From Natrialba asiatica DSM 12278 (lineage in GTDB: Archaea; Halobacteriota; Halobacteria; Halobacteriales; Natrialbaceae): a stretch of DNA of 60,496 nt. The first letter of the stretch is position 1, and each line of letters opens with the position of its first letter. The stretch lies in contig NZ_AOIO01000033.1 in the NCBI RefSeq assembly GCF_000337555.1, positions 63,953-124,448 of the forward strand, in the 5' to 3' direction. The translations under genes were made by a program, and so were the position numbers. Below the pieces are notes generated by a model. That model did no database searches. It had not been told where the DNA came from and saw only the letters and a program-made list of their open reading frames with translations. Below, piece after piece: positions 40,856-48,980 of this stretch.

Positions 40856-41860
40856 TCAGTCGTCAGCCGCGACGACGTGGTCGAGATCGAGTTCAGCGTC
40901 GTCCGCTGTGAGTCGGTACTCGCCGTCGTCGAGTTCGACGATGCCCTCGTGGTGGAGGTGATCGAGGTGGGCGTAGGCTTCGCCGGGGCCGTGGACGATG
41001 TGGATGCCGTCGAGGTCGCCGAACAGGTGTGCGCTGACGGTCCAGGGGTCCGCCGGGCCGTGGTCTGCGAGCACGTCGAGGACGTTCTCCGTTCGTTCGC
41101 GGTGGTGATCGACGATGGTCGTCGCGCGACCGCTCGGGTCCGTAATCGGGTCCCGGTGGCCGGGCCAGACGCGGTCGTAGTCGCGATCCGCAATCGTTCG
41201 CAGCGTCGTGAGGTACTTTTCGAGCGGCCGCTCGACGCGGACGTCAGCCCCGCCGACGTTCGGCGTGTAGACCGGCAGGAGGGCGTCGCCGACGAACGCT
41301 GTGTCGTCGTCCGCCGTTTCCGGCCCGTTCGCGAGTTCGAAGCAACAGAGACCCGCCGCGTGGCCGGGTGCGTGTACCGCTTCCAGCGTGCGACCGCCGA
41401 CATCGATTACGTCGCCGTCCTCGATCGGCGTCGCGTCGACCGGTTCGCCCTCGAGCCGCGAGGAGGCGTCGACGAACTCGAGCAGTTCCGATTTGGGTCC
41501 CTCGGGAACGCCCCACTCGTCGAGGTACGCCCGTCGGCGCTCGTGGAGCGCAGCAGTCTCCTCGGGGTCCTGTTCGACCAGCGGCGCGTCGGCCTCGTGG
41601 ACGTAGACCGTCGCCCCGCCTGCGTCCTGGACCTCACCGGCGAGGCCGGCGTGGTCGACGTGAAAGTGCGTCAGGACGATCGCGTCGACGTCGGCGAACT
41701 CGTAGCCGCGGTCTGCCAGCCCCTCCCGAAGGTCGTCGCGAACGTCGGGGGTTGCAACGCCCGTATCGACGAGTGCGAGTTCGTCGCCGTCCGGGTCCTC
41801 GAGCACGTAGGAATTGTTGTGTCCCTCGAACTCGTCGTTACCCAGCGAAATACGATCCAT
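40856..41860 (-). CDS. MBL-fold metallo-hydrolase with C-terminal winged helix
   Basis: With the ATG at 41860 the protein has 334 residues. A TATA-type element (41881-41890) lies about 26 nt before it, so I reject the ATG at 41872. The beta-lactamase-fold motif THFHVDH (His65, His67, Asp69, His70) and the later GHAAG and GHRDP loops supply the binuclear zinc site. The last about 80 residues read like a winged helix, the layout of the glyoxalase II/RNase Z-like hydrolases with a C-terminal dimer domain (e.g. LACTB2). The substrate is unknown. Confidence 0.87.
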   Translation of the reverse strand: MDRISLGNDEFEGHNNSYVLEDPDGDELALVDTGVATPDVRDDLREGLADRGYEFADVDAIVLTHFHVDHAGLAGEVQDAGGATVYVHEADAPLVEQDPEETAALHERRRAYLDEWGVPEGPKSELLEFVDASSRLEGEPVDATPIEDGDVIDVGGRTLEAVHAPGHAAGLCCFELANGPETADDDTAFVGDALLPVYTPNVGGADVRVERPLEKYLTTLRTIADRDYDRVWPGHRDPITDPSGRATTIVDHHRERTENVLDVLADHGPADPWTVSAHLFGDLDGIHIVHGPGEAYAHLDHLHHEGIVELDDGEYRLTADDAELDLDHVVAADD

Positions 41861-41880
41861 ACCGAGATGCATCCGTCGAG

Positions 41881-41890
41881 CGATAATAAC
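41881..41890 (-). promoter_or_regulatory. TATA-like box for the MBL-fold gene
   Basis: On the minus strand the bases read GTTATTATCG, about 26 nt before the chosen ATG 41860. Spacing to the alternative ATG (41872) would be only 14 nt. Confidence 0.55.
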
Positions 41891-42063
41891 TCACTGGGTA
41901 CCGGAACGGCGCGCAGGCAGAATTTGGGGGAGTGAAAGTGAGGGAGGGCGAGGCGGGAGTGAGTTTGTATCCGTGTGACTGAGCCTGTGTCTCTGTCTGT
42001 ATACGACTGAGTCTCTATCTGTCTGTAGCTGTACGTACGAGCGAGTGTAAGAATCGGAACCCG

Positions 42064-43554
42064 TCAGCTCTCGAGTTCAGTTCGGAGCAACTGATTCACG
42101 TCGCCGGGATCGGCGCTGCCGCCGGTCTTTTGCATGACTTGGCCGACGAGGAAGTTGATCGCGCCGTCGTCGCCGGATTCGTAGTCCTCGACCGCGCCGG
42201 GATTCTCGTCGATGGCTTCGACCACGGCCTGCTGTACTTCGTCCTCGTCCGTCTTGCCGAGTCCCTCCTCGGCGACGACCTCGTCAGGCGTGCGACCGTC
42301 GTCGAGCATCGATCGGAGGACGGTCTCGCGGGCGTTCTTCGCCGTAATCTCGTCCGTTGCGACGAGTTCGACGAGACGAGTGACCTCGTCGAGTCGACCC
42401 TCGAGATCGGTAATTTCCATGTCGCGGTAGTTGAGTTCGCCGAGCAGGTTGTCCGCGACCCACGTGGCCGCGAGATCGGGATCGAACTCGCCGGCCACGT
42501 CCTCATAGAAGTCGGCGACCTGCTTCGTGGAGGTCAGTTTCGAGGCGGCCTCCTCGCTCAGACTGAACTCGTCCTGGAAGCGCTCGCGGCGGGCCGAGGG
42601 GAGTTCCGGAATCGAAATTTCGTCCTTCCAGTGGGAGACGCGAAGCGGCGGCAGGTCGGCTTCCTCGAAGTACCGGTAATCTTTCTCTTCTTCCTTCGAG
42701 CGCATCGAGACCGTGATGCCGCGGGATTCGTCCCAGTGGCGGGTTTCCTGTTCGACCGCGCGGCCGCGCTGGATGGCGTTCTTCTGGCGAGTCTCCTCGT
42801 ACGCGAGCGCTTTCTCCGCGCCCTTGTGACTCGAGATGTTTTTGACTTCGGTGCGGTTGGCGGCGGCGAGCGCGTCCGCGCCGATCTCGTCGATGCCGTC
42901 GCCGGCGATTTCGTCCGCGGGGATCATCGAGAGGTTCGCGTCGATGCGCAGGCTGCCGTCGCGCTCGGCGTCGAAGACGCCCAGGTACTCGAGCACTTCC
43001 TCGAGTTCGGCGAGGAAGGCGCGGACTTCGCTCGGACTGCGGAAGTCGGGGGCGGTGACGACCTCCATGAGCGGCGTGCCGGCGCGGTTGTAGTCGACCA
43101 GCGTGTAGTCTGCGGTGTCGATGCCGCCGCCGACGTGCTGGAGGCTGCCGGGGTCTTCCTCCAGGTGGGCGCGCTCGATGGCGATCGTGCGGCGGTCGCC
43201 CTCGACGGCGACTTCGAGTTCGCCGTCGGCGCAGATGGGTTCGTCGTACTGCGTGATCTGGAAGTTCTTGGGCAGGTCGGGGTAGTAGTAGTTCTTGCGG
43301 TGGAAGCGGGTTTCCTCGGGGATGTCGGCGTCGATGGCCTTGCCGACCTTGACGGCGGCTTCGACGGCACCTTCGTTCAGCACCGGCAGCGCGCCCGGGA
43401 GGCCGAGACAGACGGGGCAGACGTTCTCGTTCGGCTCGTCGGTCTGATCCGTCGAGCAGCCACAGAAGATCTTCGTGTCGGTCTCCAGCTGGACGTGGAC
43501 CTCGAGCCCGATGACGGTCACGAGGTCGCCCTGCTGGACGGTTTGGGCAGTCAT
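42064..43554 (-). CDS. gatB: Glutamyl/aspartyl-tRNA amidotransferase subunit B
   Basis: With the ATG at 43554 (MTAQTVQQGD) the protein has 496 residues. It activates Glu-tRNA(Gln) or Asp-tRNA(Asn) for amidation, with GatA and GatC. The N-terminal IGLEVHVQL motif, the zinc-binding CGCS...CPVCLGLPG pair, and the SYSRIND-like GLR/DFRSPSEV segments of the cradle domain are present, followed by the helical and YqeY-like tail domains (DEVQQAVVEAIDENPGAVEDY). The longer frame (to 43644) adds 30 residues with no family match. gatA and gatC are not in this window. Confidence 0.96.
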   Translation of the reverse strand: MTAQTVQQGDLVTVIGLEVHVQLETDTKIFCGCSTDQTDEPNENVCPVCLGLPGALPVLNEGAVEAAVKVGKAIDADIPEETRFHRKNYYYPDLPKNFQITQYDEPICADGELEVAVEGDRRTIAIERAHLEEDPGSLQHVGGGIDTADYTLVDYNRAGTPLMEVVTAPDFRSPSEVRAFLAELEEVLEYLGVFDAERDGSLRIDANLSMIPADEIAGDGIDEIGADALAAANRTEVKNISSHKGAEKALAYEETRQKNAIQRGRAVEQETRHWDESRGITVSMRSKEEEKDYRYFEEADLPPLRVSHWKDEISIPELPSARRERFQDEFSLSEEAASKLTSTKQVADFYEDVAGEFDPDLAATWVADNLLGELNYRDMEITDLEGRLDEVTRLVELVATDEITAKNARETVLRSMLDDGRTPDEVVAEEGLGKTDEDEVQQAVVEAIDENPGAVEDYESGDDGAINFLVGQVMQKTGGSADPGDVNQLLRTELES

Positions 43555-43669
43555 TGAGCCACGATTCGGCCCGGTGGGGGTAAAGCGTAACGGGATCGTA
43601 TCCTCGCGGCGGTCGTTTGCGGCCGCAGCTGCGACCCGGGCCACGGGTCGAGCGGCGGTCGGCCGACGG

Positions 43670-44653
43670 TCAGTACCGCCGCTCGATCACCATCCCCGAC
43701 TCGCCGACGACGAGTTCGGGGGCGCGAGACGTGCCGAGCGCGATCGCGAGCGGGTCGTTTTGGGCCGGCAGCGTCGTTTGCGTCGTCCAGCCGTCGAAAT
43801 CGCGCTCGAAGAGTTCGCCGGAGGAGGCGATCGCCAGCGCGTCGTAGCGGTTCCGGACCAGGGCCGTAATCGCCGTTTCGGCGAGCGACGCGCGCGACCA
43901 GTCGACGCCGTTGTAGGTCCAGACGGTGCCGTCGCCGCCGGCGACGGATACCGCCCCGGAATCGACCGCGGCGACGGCGTCGAAATCGATAGCCGCCGCA
44001 TCGATTCCGATACGCGTCCAGGTATCGCCGCCGTCCCGCGATTCGAACGCACCGCCGTCCGTGTCGACGGTGTAGACGTACGACAGCGGCGTGATATCGA
44101 CGTCGGTGACGCTCGAACCGGTACCGGGTTCGATCACCTCGGCCCACTCGACCGACGTGCCGTCGCGTTGCCCGTGGAGGAGTTCACCCGAGCCGTTGAG
44201 CGCCGTAATCCGTTCTTCGCCGGCGAGACCGGCGACGGCGACCGCCGTCCAGGAGGACGTCATCTCCTTCGGTGCCGAGAAGTCCACGGCCCGATCGGCG
44301 ACGACGTCGTAGAGGCCGAGTGCGCCGCTATCGCCGGCGGCCCAGACCGCGCGGCCGTTGTTCGTCACGGCGAGCGAACGAAGCGTATCGGCCGTCCCAC
44401 CGGGGCCGTTCGGAAGCGCGACGGTCCACGACTCGTCGCCTCGAGTCAGGACGATCCCGTCCTCGCCGACGGCGACGGCGCCAGTCGCCGTCGTTCCGAC
44501 GTCGTACAGCGTCGCGTCGGTCGGAACGGTGGCCGGCGTCCACTCGGCGGTCGTCTCGCCGCAGCCGGCCAGCGACGCCGAGACTGAAACCGCAGCCCCG
44601 CCGATCGCGGCGAGGACGGTCCGCCGACGGACTCGATCAGGCTCCATCGCCAT
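43670..44653 (-). CDS. Tat-lipoprotein beta-propeller, family copy 2
   Basis: The 327-residue protein has a Tat signal with RRRTVLAAIGG (about 9-19) and a lipobox SLAGC ending at Cys31, so it should be lipid-anchored outside the membrane. The mature part is built of BNR-like blades and shares the DSGALGLYDV, SAP...SSWTAVAV, NGSGELL and EWAEVIEPG blocks with the proteins at 31918 and 56335. It overlaps the upstream membrane-protein gene by 17 nt. No enzymatic motif is visible; it is more likely a binding protein. Confidence 0.85.
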   Translation of the reverse strand: MAMEPDRVRRRTVLAAIGGAAVSVSASLAGCGETTAEWTPATVPTDATLYDVGTTATGAVAVGEDGIVLTRGDESWTVALPNGPGGTADTLRSLAVTNNGRAVWAAGDSGALGLYDVVADRAVDFSAPKEMTSSWTAVAVAGLAGEERITALNGSGELLHGQRDGTSVEWAEVIEPGTGSSVTDVDITPLSYVYTVDTDGGAFESRDGGDTWTRIGIDAAAIDFDAVAAVDSGAVSVAGGDGTVWTYNGVDWSRASLAETAITALVRNRYDALAIASSGELFERDFDGWTTQTTLPAQNDPLAIALGTSRAPELVVGESGMVIERRY

Positions 44654-46133
44654 CGGTCTCGTCCTCCCGTTCCTGCTCGTGAACTCGAGTGCTCGACGGG
44701 CCGTTGTTTAGCCGCTGGTCCGGAGCGGTCGCCGCCGGTTCGCTGTCGGCGGTTTCGATCCCGGCTTCCGACGGGCGGCTCGGCGGGGACGACGGCGTGA
44801 ACGCGCCGGGGGCGGACGTGCGTTTGAGGACCGCGGAGATGCGAACGACGTACGCGAAGAGGACACCGAGGGGACTGAACGCGACCGCGAGCGCGAGGCT
44901 CACGAGGACGAGCAGCGGGCCCTCGTGGGCGACCGGCGGATACCCGCTCGCGTAGATCATGATGACCAGGGTCGAGAGCAACAGCGCCGCGGTGCCGCTG
45001 TAGGTGATCCACCGGGACAGCCGCGCGAGGTCGCGCTGGAGGTAGATCGTCGTGAAGTACTGTCGCGTGGCGTCCGCGGCGACGAACAGTTCTCGGAGTT
45101 CGGAGAGCAGTTCCGACGCCCGGTCGGACAGTTCGTCGTCGAACCGTCGCCGAAACCGCCGTGCCTCGGTGGCGGCACCCGCGTAGTCGTGATCGATCGT
45201 CGGCAAGACGACGTCGAAGACGGAGTCCGTCCCGCCGGTTAGCGTCGACGAGAGTTCACTCGTGTGGTCGCGGGTTTGCGATGCGAAGCGGCGAATGGAC
45301 TCGAAGGCGTCCATCGAACAGCCCGCAGTTTGGTCGTCGGTCGCGGTTCCGTCGTCGGATTCACATTCGGAGACGAGCGCGTCGGCGCGGCTGCCGAGCG
45401 TTCCGGCCAGGCGGGCGAGAAACGGTGCGGGATTGGTCGGGCTCACGCCGTCCCCTTCCGTCTGTTGCTCGATACGCGTGCGAAACTCCTGGACGCCGTC
45501 GATGCGATCCGTCAGTCGGTCCGGCGTGCCGAACAGCCGCGAGATGATCAACTGGTTGACCGCGACGACGATCGGAATGAACGAGAACAGGCCCGCGATC
45601 ATCGTGCTGAACATCGTCGTCACGAAGCGACTCTCGCGAACCCCGATGACGTCGCTCACTCCGAGCAAAAGCGCGATGACGAAGATACCGCCGACGAATC
45701 CGCCGGCGATCACGCGACGGTCGCCCTCGAGTAAGAGCCAGCGGTGGCTGTCTCGACGGGATTTCGTTTCGGTGAACAGCCGGATGCCGATTCGAGCGCC
45801 GACCCAGAGCAAGCGCCCACCCACGAGGAGTCCGGCGACGGTCAGCCGAACGACGTAGACCGCAAGGGAGAGACCGAGCGATGACCCCTCATCACTGGAG
45901 CGATCGGACTCGGCGTGCGACCGCTCGGAGGGGGGTGTCGAGTCGTCAGCGGGGGTGTCGGCCGTTGAGTCGGCGTCATCGTGGACAGTTTCGTCGGCCG
46001 TCCTGGAGTCGCCGCGGTCGGGCGCACCGAGTTCAGTCGAGTCCCGTGCTGTGTTGGGGGGCGTTTGCGAGGCCGCAGTGTCCGGGACTGAGTCGGTCGA
46101 TGTGGGATCGGGAGATGAGGGGTCGTCAGTCAT
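44637..46133 (-). CDS. Large membrane protein with acidic tails, overlapping the propeller lipoprotein gene
   Basis: The 498-residue protein has an acidic, Ser/Thr/Pro/Glu-rich N terminus (about 1-85), then hydrophobic helices at about 88-110, 135-155, 165-195, and a second pair after a helical middle (about 365-390 and 400-425), with a disordered tail. The middle region (about 210-360) is charged and helical. The gene's 3' end overlaps the start of the propeller lipoprotein by 17 nt, so the two are probably made together, perhaps as a complex. No family is recognised. Confidence 0.7.
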   Translation of the reverse strand: MTDDPSSPDPTSTDSVPDTAASQTPPNTARDSTELGAPDRGDSRTADETVHDDADSTADTPADDSTPPSERSHAESDRSSDEGSSLGLSLAVYVVRLTVAGLLVGGRLLWVGARIGIRLFTETKSRRDSHRWLLLEGDRRVIAGGFVGGIFVIALLLGVSDVIGVRESRFVTTMFSTMIAGLFSFIPIVVAVNQLIISRLFGTPDRLTDRIDGVQEFRTRIEQQTEGDGVSPTNPAPFLARLAGTLGSRADALVSECESDDGTATDDQTAGCSMDAFESIRRFASQTRDHTSELSSTLTGGTDSVFDVVLPTIDHDYAGAATEARRFRRRFDDELSDRASELLSELRELFVAADATRQYFTTIYLQRDLARLSRWITYSGTAALLLSTLVIMIYASGYPPVAHEGPLLVLVSLALAVAFSPLGVLFAYVVRISAVLKRTSAPGAFTPSSPPSRPSEAGIETADSEPAATAPDQRLNNGPSSTRVHEQEREDETDGDGA

Positions 46134-46194
46134 GGGATGGGGAGTGAGATCGTGTGGTGCTGGGATCGTCCAGCGGCTGGTTGCAGCGGGCGGG

Positions 46195-47214
46195 TCAGAG
46201 GAGGGCCGAGACGAGTTCGAGCAGGCGGAGTGCGAGGGCGAGCAGGATGATCAGTACGGCGACGCGTCGCAGGATGGCGCTTCGCGTCGTCCTGATGCGG
46301 GCGCGATCCGACGGGTGAAAGCCGACGGTCCAGAGCGTTGCGATCGACCCGACGTTGATCGCGATGAGGTTGACGGCGACGACGACGAACGACCCGAGCG
46401 TCGCCTCGGGTGCACCCCAAGCGACGGCGACGCCGATGACGCCGATCGGCGGCATAAGTGCGGCGGCGATCATCACCCCGATCAGGTCCGTAATGCCCGT
46501 GGTTGCCATGCCGAGTCCGCCGGCGACGCCGGAGCAGATGGCGACGGTGACGAGCAGCGATGGTGGTAAGCCGTGGCTTCCGAGCCCGAGACTCGCCTCG
46601 AGATCGACGACGGAGGAGATGATCGTCGACGTCCGTGCGAACGCCGCAAAGGCGAGCGCGGTGACGAGGGCGACGACGATGCCAAGCAGTTGGAGTTTGA
46701 CGCCGCGGACGAACAGCGGTCGGTCGTCGAGGACCGTCGCAACGCTTGCGGCCATCGCCGGGCCGAGCAGCGGAGCGATGACCATCGAGCCGACGAGGAC
46801 GGGCAGCGAGTTCAGGAGGACGCCGGTGGTTGCGACGACGCTGCTGATCGCCGTCATCGTGGCGAAGATGATGAAGGAGGGGAGCTGTGAGCGGGCTTTC
46901 GACCGCAATTCGCTTCTGGAGACGCGTTCGAACGAGAGCCACTCCGGCCGTCGGTTGGAACGGTTGCGCGAGGAGTTGCTGCCGGCTTCGAGGATCGCCA
47001 TCGGCGCTTCGACGATGATGGTGACGTTTCCGGTGATCGCCTCCAGATCGTCCTCGACCGGTTCGACCGCGTGTGCGGGCACGGGAACGGTAAGCGTCCA
47101 GTGCTCGCCGTCGGTGTGATCGGTGAGGCTGTACGTGAGATCGTGGGACTCGAGGACGGCCATCACCTCGTCGATACTCGGCTGTGTGTCTGCGAGTACC
47201 GTCAGGAGGCGCAT
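46195..47214 (-). CDS. TIGR00341/DUF389-family membrane protein
   Basis: With the ATG at 47214 (MRLLTVLADT) the product has 339 residues. An N-terminal ACT-like domain (about 1-85) is followed by seven to eight hydrophobic helices. The family's GSMVIAPLLGPAMA segment and the GVMIAAALMPPIGVIG repeat are present. These proteins are common in archaea and cyanobacteria; a role in membrane transport is only a guess. A longer frame at the start is rejected for its basic residues. Confidence 0.82.
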   Translation of the reverse strand: MRLLTVLADTQPSIDEVMAVLESHDLTYSLTDHTDGEHWTLTVPVPAHAVEPVEDDLEAITGNVTIIVEAPMAILEAGSNSSRNRSNRRPEWLSFERVSRSELRSKARSQLPSFIIFATMTAISSVVATTGVLLNSLPVLVGSMVIAPLLGPAMAASVATVLDDRPLFVRGVKLQLLGIVVALVTALAFAAFARTSTIISSVVDLEASLGLGSHGLPPSLLVTVAICSGVAGGLGMATTGITDLIGVMIAAALMPPIGVIGVAVAWGAPEATLGSFVVVAVNLIAINVGSIATLWTVGFHPSDRARIRTTRSAILRRVAVLIILLALALRLLELVSALL

Positions 47215-47267
47215 ATTCGACCGCCACGTTCGTCTCGGTGATGATCGTCGAACGCTGTCGCGATCGA

Positions 47268-47834
47268 TCACAGTAGCGTGAGTGCATCGGCCTCAGACAG
47301 TGAATAGGTGGGAAACGTTCGATTGAGAAGCGAGCGGACGAGGTGGCGGATCACCGCGAGTTGGTCCCTGCCGGTGTCCGTACACGAGGTCCCACAGCGG
47401 CCGATCAATCCGTCCGTCCCGTCGAGGTACGTCAGGCGGCCACCGCAGTTCTGACACCGCGGCTCGACGTGGCTGGTCATCCACTCGACGGCGAACTCGT
47501 CACGAGCGAGTCGCTCGCCGAGTGCGTACCAGACGATGACGTCGCGCTCACCTCGGCCCGACGCCGCACGCTTCAACCGCGTGAGCGTGACCGCAGCGCG
47601 GGTGTACAGTTCGTCGTCCTGGCCGGCGTGTCGTTGGTGACAACGCCGGAAGTACGTCAGCAGTGCTCGCTTCGACGACCGTCGCTTTCCCGTCGTCAGT
47701 GGCGTCTCGAGAGCGACGTTCTGCAAACAGCCGTCTGCCTCCGGAGCGCGTTCCGGACGTCCGTGTTCGTCGTAATGGCGCTCTCGCGAGAGAGACGCAC
47801 CGCTGGTCGGACAGAATGCGTGTTCACCAATCAT
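47268..47834 (-). CDS. Zinc-ribbon-like hypothetical protein
   Basis: The 188-residue protein has a C-terminal cysteine set: Cys-x2-Cys near residue 130, then Cys-x3-Cys about 17 residues later (RCGTSC), consistent with a zinc ribbon. An N-terminal CPTSG and basic helical middle with RRSSKR suggest contact with nucleic acid. No known family. It diverges from the membrane protein at 48048, sharing an AT-rich region with nested palindromes (47964-47999). Confidence 0.6.
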   Translation of the reverse strand: MIGEHAFCPTSGASLSRERHYDEHGRPERAPEADGCLQNVALETPLTTGKRRSSKRALLTYFRRCHQRHAGQDDELYTRAAVTLTRLKRAASGRGERDVIVWYALGERLARDEFAVEWMTSHVEPRCQNCGGRLTYLDGTDGLIGRCGTSCTDTGRDQLAVIRHLVRSLLNRTFPTYSLSEADALTLL

Positions 47835-47963
47835 TTGTTAGTTGTTGGGACGGCCGAACCGGGCACCGATCCGACCGGGTACCTCAGCGTAGCGGTGCCA
47901 GGGGGATAAACTGACACAGTAGTGAGAGAATCTAAAATAAATAGAGCGACCCATTTCCTACTC

Positions 47964-47999
47964 TAGAAACGTGTTATAGATGTTTTCTATATGTTTCTA
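47964..47999. promoter_or_regulatory. Nested inverted repeats in a divergent AT-rich region
   Basis: Outer arms TAGAAAC (47964-47970) and GTTTCTA (47993-47999) are perfect. Inside them lie ATAGA (47976-47980) and TCTAT (47986-47990). The region between 47920 and 48047 is AT-rich with no gene and serves two divergent genes (47834 minus, 48048 plus). It is a candidate operator for a dimeric regulator. Confidence 0.45.
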
Positions 48000-48047
48000 A
48001 TGTTTGTTGATACCTTATCCGTGCCCGGCCACTACAACGATTGCACC

Positions 48048-48491
48048 ATGTCACGTGGTGATCTTCCAGCCATCGATTCGACCGATTTAGCACCGTGGTA
48101 CTGGTACATACTGATCGGCTATCCCGTATTGAGTCTGCTCGGGATCATCTCGCTCGCCCGCCTCACTGGCGGTGGCTCGGTACTGGCTTCGAGTGTCGGC
48201 AGTATCGCACTCCTGATCGTCATCGTCGCCGCAAGTGCTATCACGCTGCCGGCGATCTGGCGGGACGCCGAGTTCGTTGCGACCGAAACCGATGCGTGGG
48301 ACCCCGATCGGCAAATCTACGTCGGTGCGGCCGTCGCCGTCCCGCTGCTCCTCGGCGTTCTCTCCGGACTGGCGGCCGGGTTCGGAATCGCGATCGCAAT
48401 CACCGTCCTCGGCTTCCTGCTGTCGACGGTAACTGTCTGTTCGGCGTACCTGTACAACCGCCACCGCAGCGTTGGATTACTCGCTCGCTGA
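48048..48491 (+). CDS. 147-aa four-helix membrane protein
   Basis: The start is ATG 48048 (MSRGDLPAID); a longer frame from 47991 crosses the AT-rich promoter. Four hydrophobic segments lie at about 20-36, 45-66, 85-105 and 112-133, linked by short loops, and the end is basic. No cofactor or catalytic residue pattern. The family is unknown. Confidence 0.7.
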   Translation: MSRGDLPAIDSTDLAPWYWYILIGYPVLSLLGIISLARLTGGGSVLASSVGSIALLIVIVAASAITLPAIWRDAEFVATETDAWDPDRQIYVGAAVAVPLLLGVLSGLAAGFGIAIAITVLGFLLSTVTVCSAYLYNRHRSVGLLAR

Positions 48492-48980
48492 TACCGCCGA
48501 GAGCTATCGTAACCACTGCAGGTCACGGCACACCCGATCGCACGACGGCTCTGCGATCGGCGGATAACCCGTTGCAGTTGGGACTCTCGTTGCGGCGTGG
48601 ACACAGCGGTCCTCACTCGGCGACGGCCGCGAGTTCGGACCGCGGTTTCACCAACGGCTGGCCGACAAGGTGTCTGCCCGACACCCGGCACCGACCGCCG
48701 CGGCAGTCCGGTTCGATCCGCTCACGCCGCGTTGGTCTATATTCTCTAGGTTTTGCCCATGTTTATGTGGCCACAACTTCTGGCTATATCTGTTAGTAGC
48801 CCGGACGACACGCCACCGTCGCTGGCGTGGATGACCTCCTGGCCAACCGACACAGCCGCCACTATCCTCACTCCCGCGTCCCGTCTTCGCGTGCCGCTCC
48901 CTGCTCGACCGGCGGCGATTACCCGTCACCGCTCACCTCACACCGACCAGCTACCGCCTCGATACCGAGTTCACCCAGCC
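48492..48980. other. 489-bp gap without a confident gene
   Basis: It lies between two plus-strand genes. Minus-strand frames in it are Arg- and Ser-rich shadow coding. An AT-rich patch (48735-48800) has TATA-like sequences, e.g. TCTATATT and GCTATATC, that might start the transcript for the permease at 48981, giving a leader of 170-220 nt. An in-frame extension upstream of 48981 exists but encodes a Pro/Arg/Thr-rich sequence unlike the permease. Confidence 0.4.
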
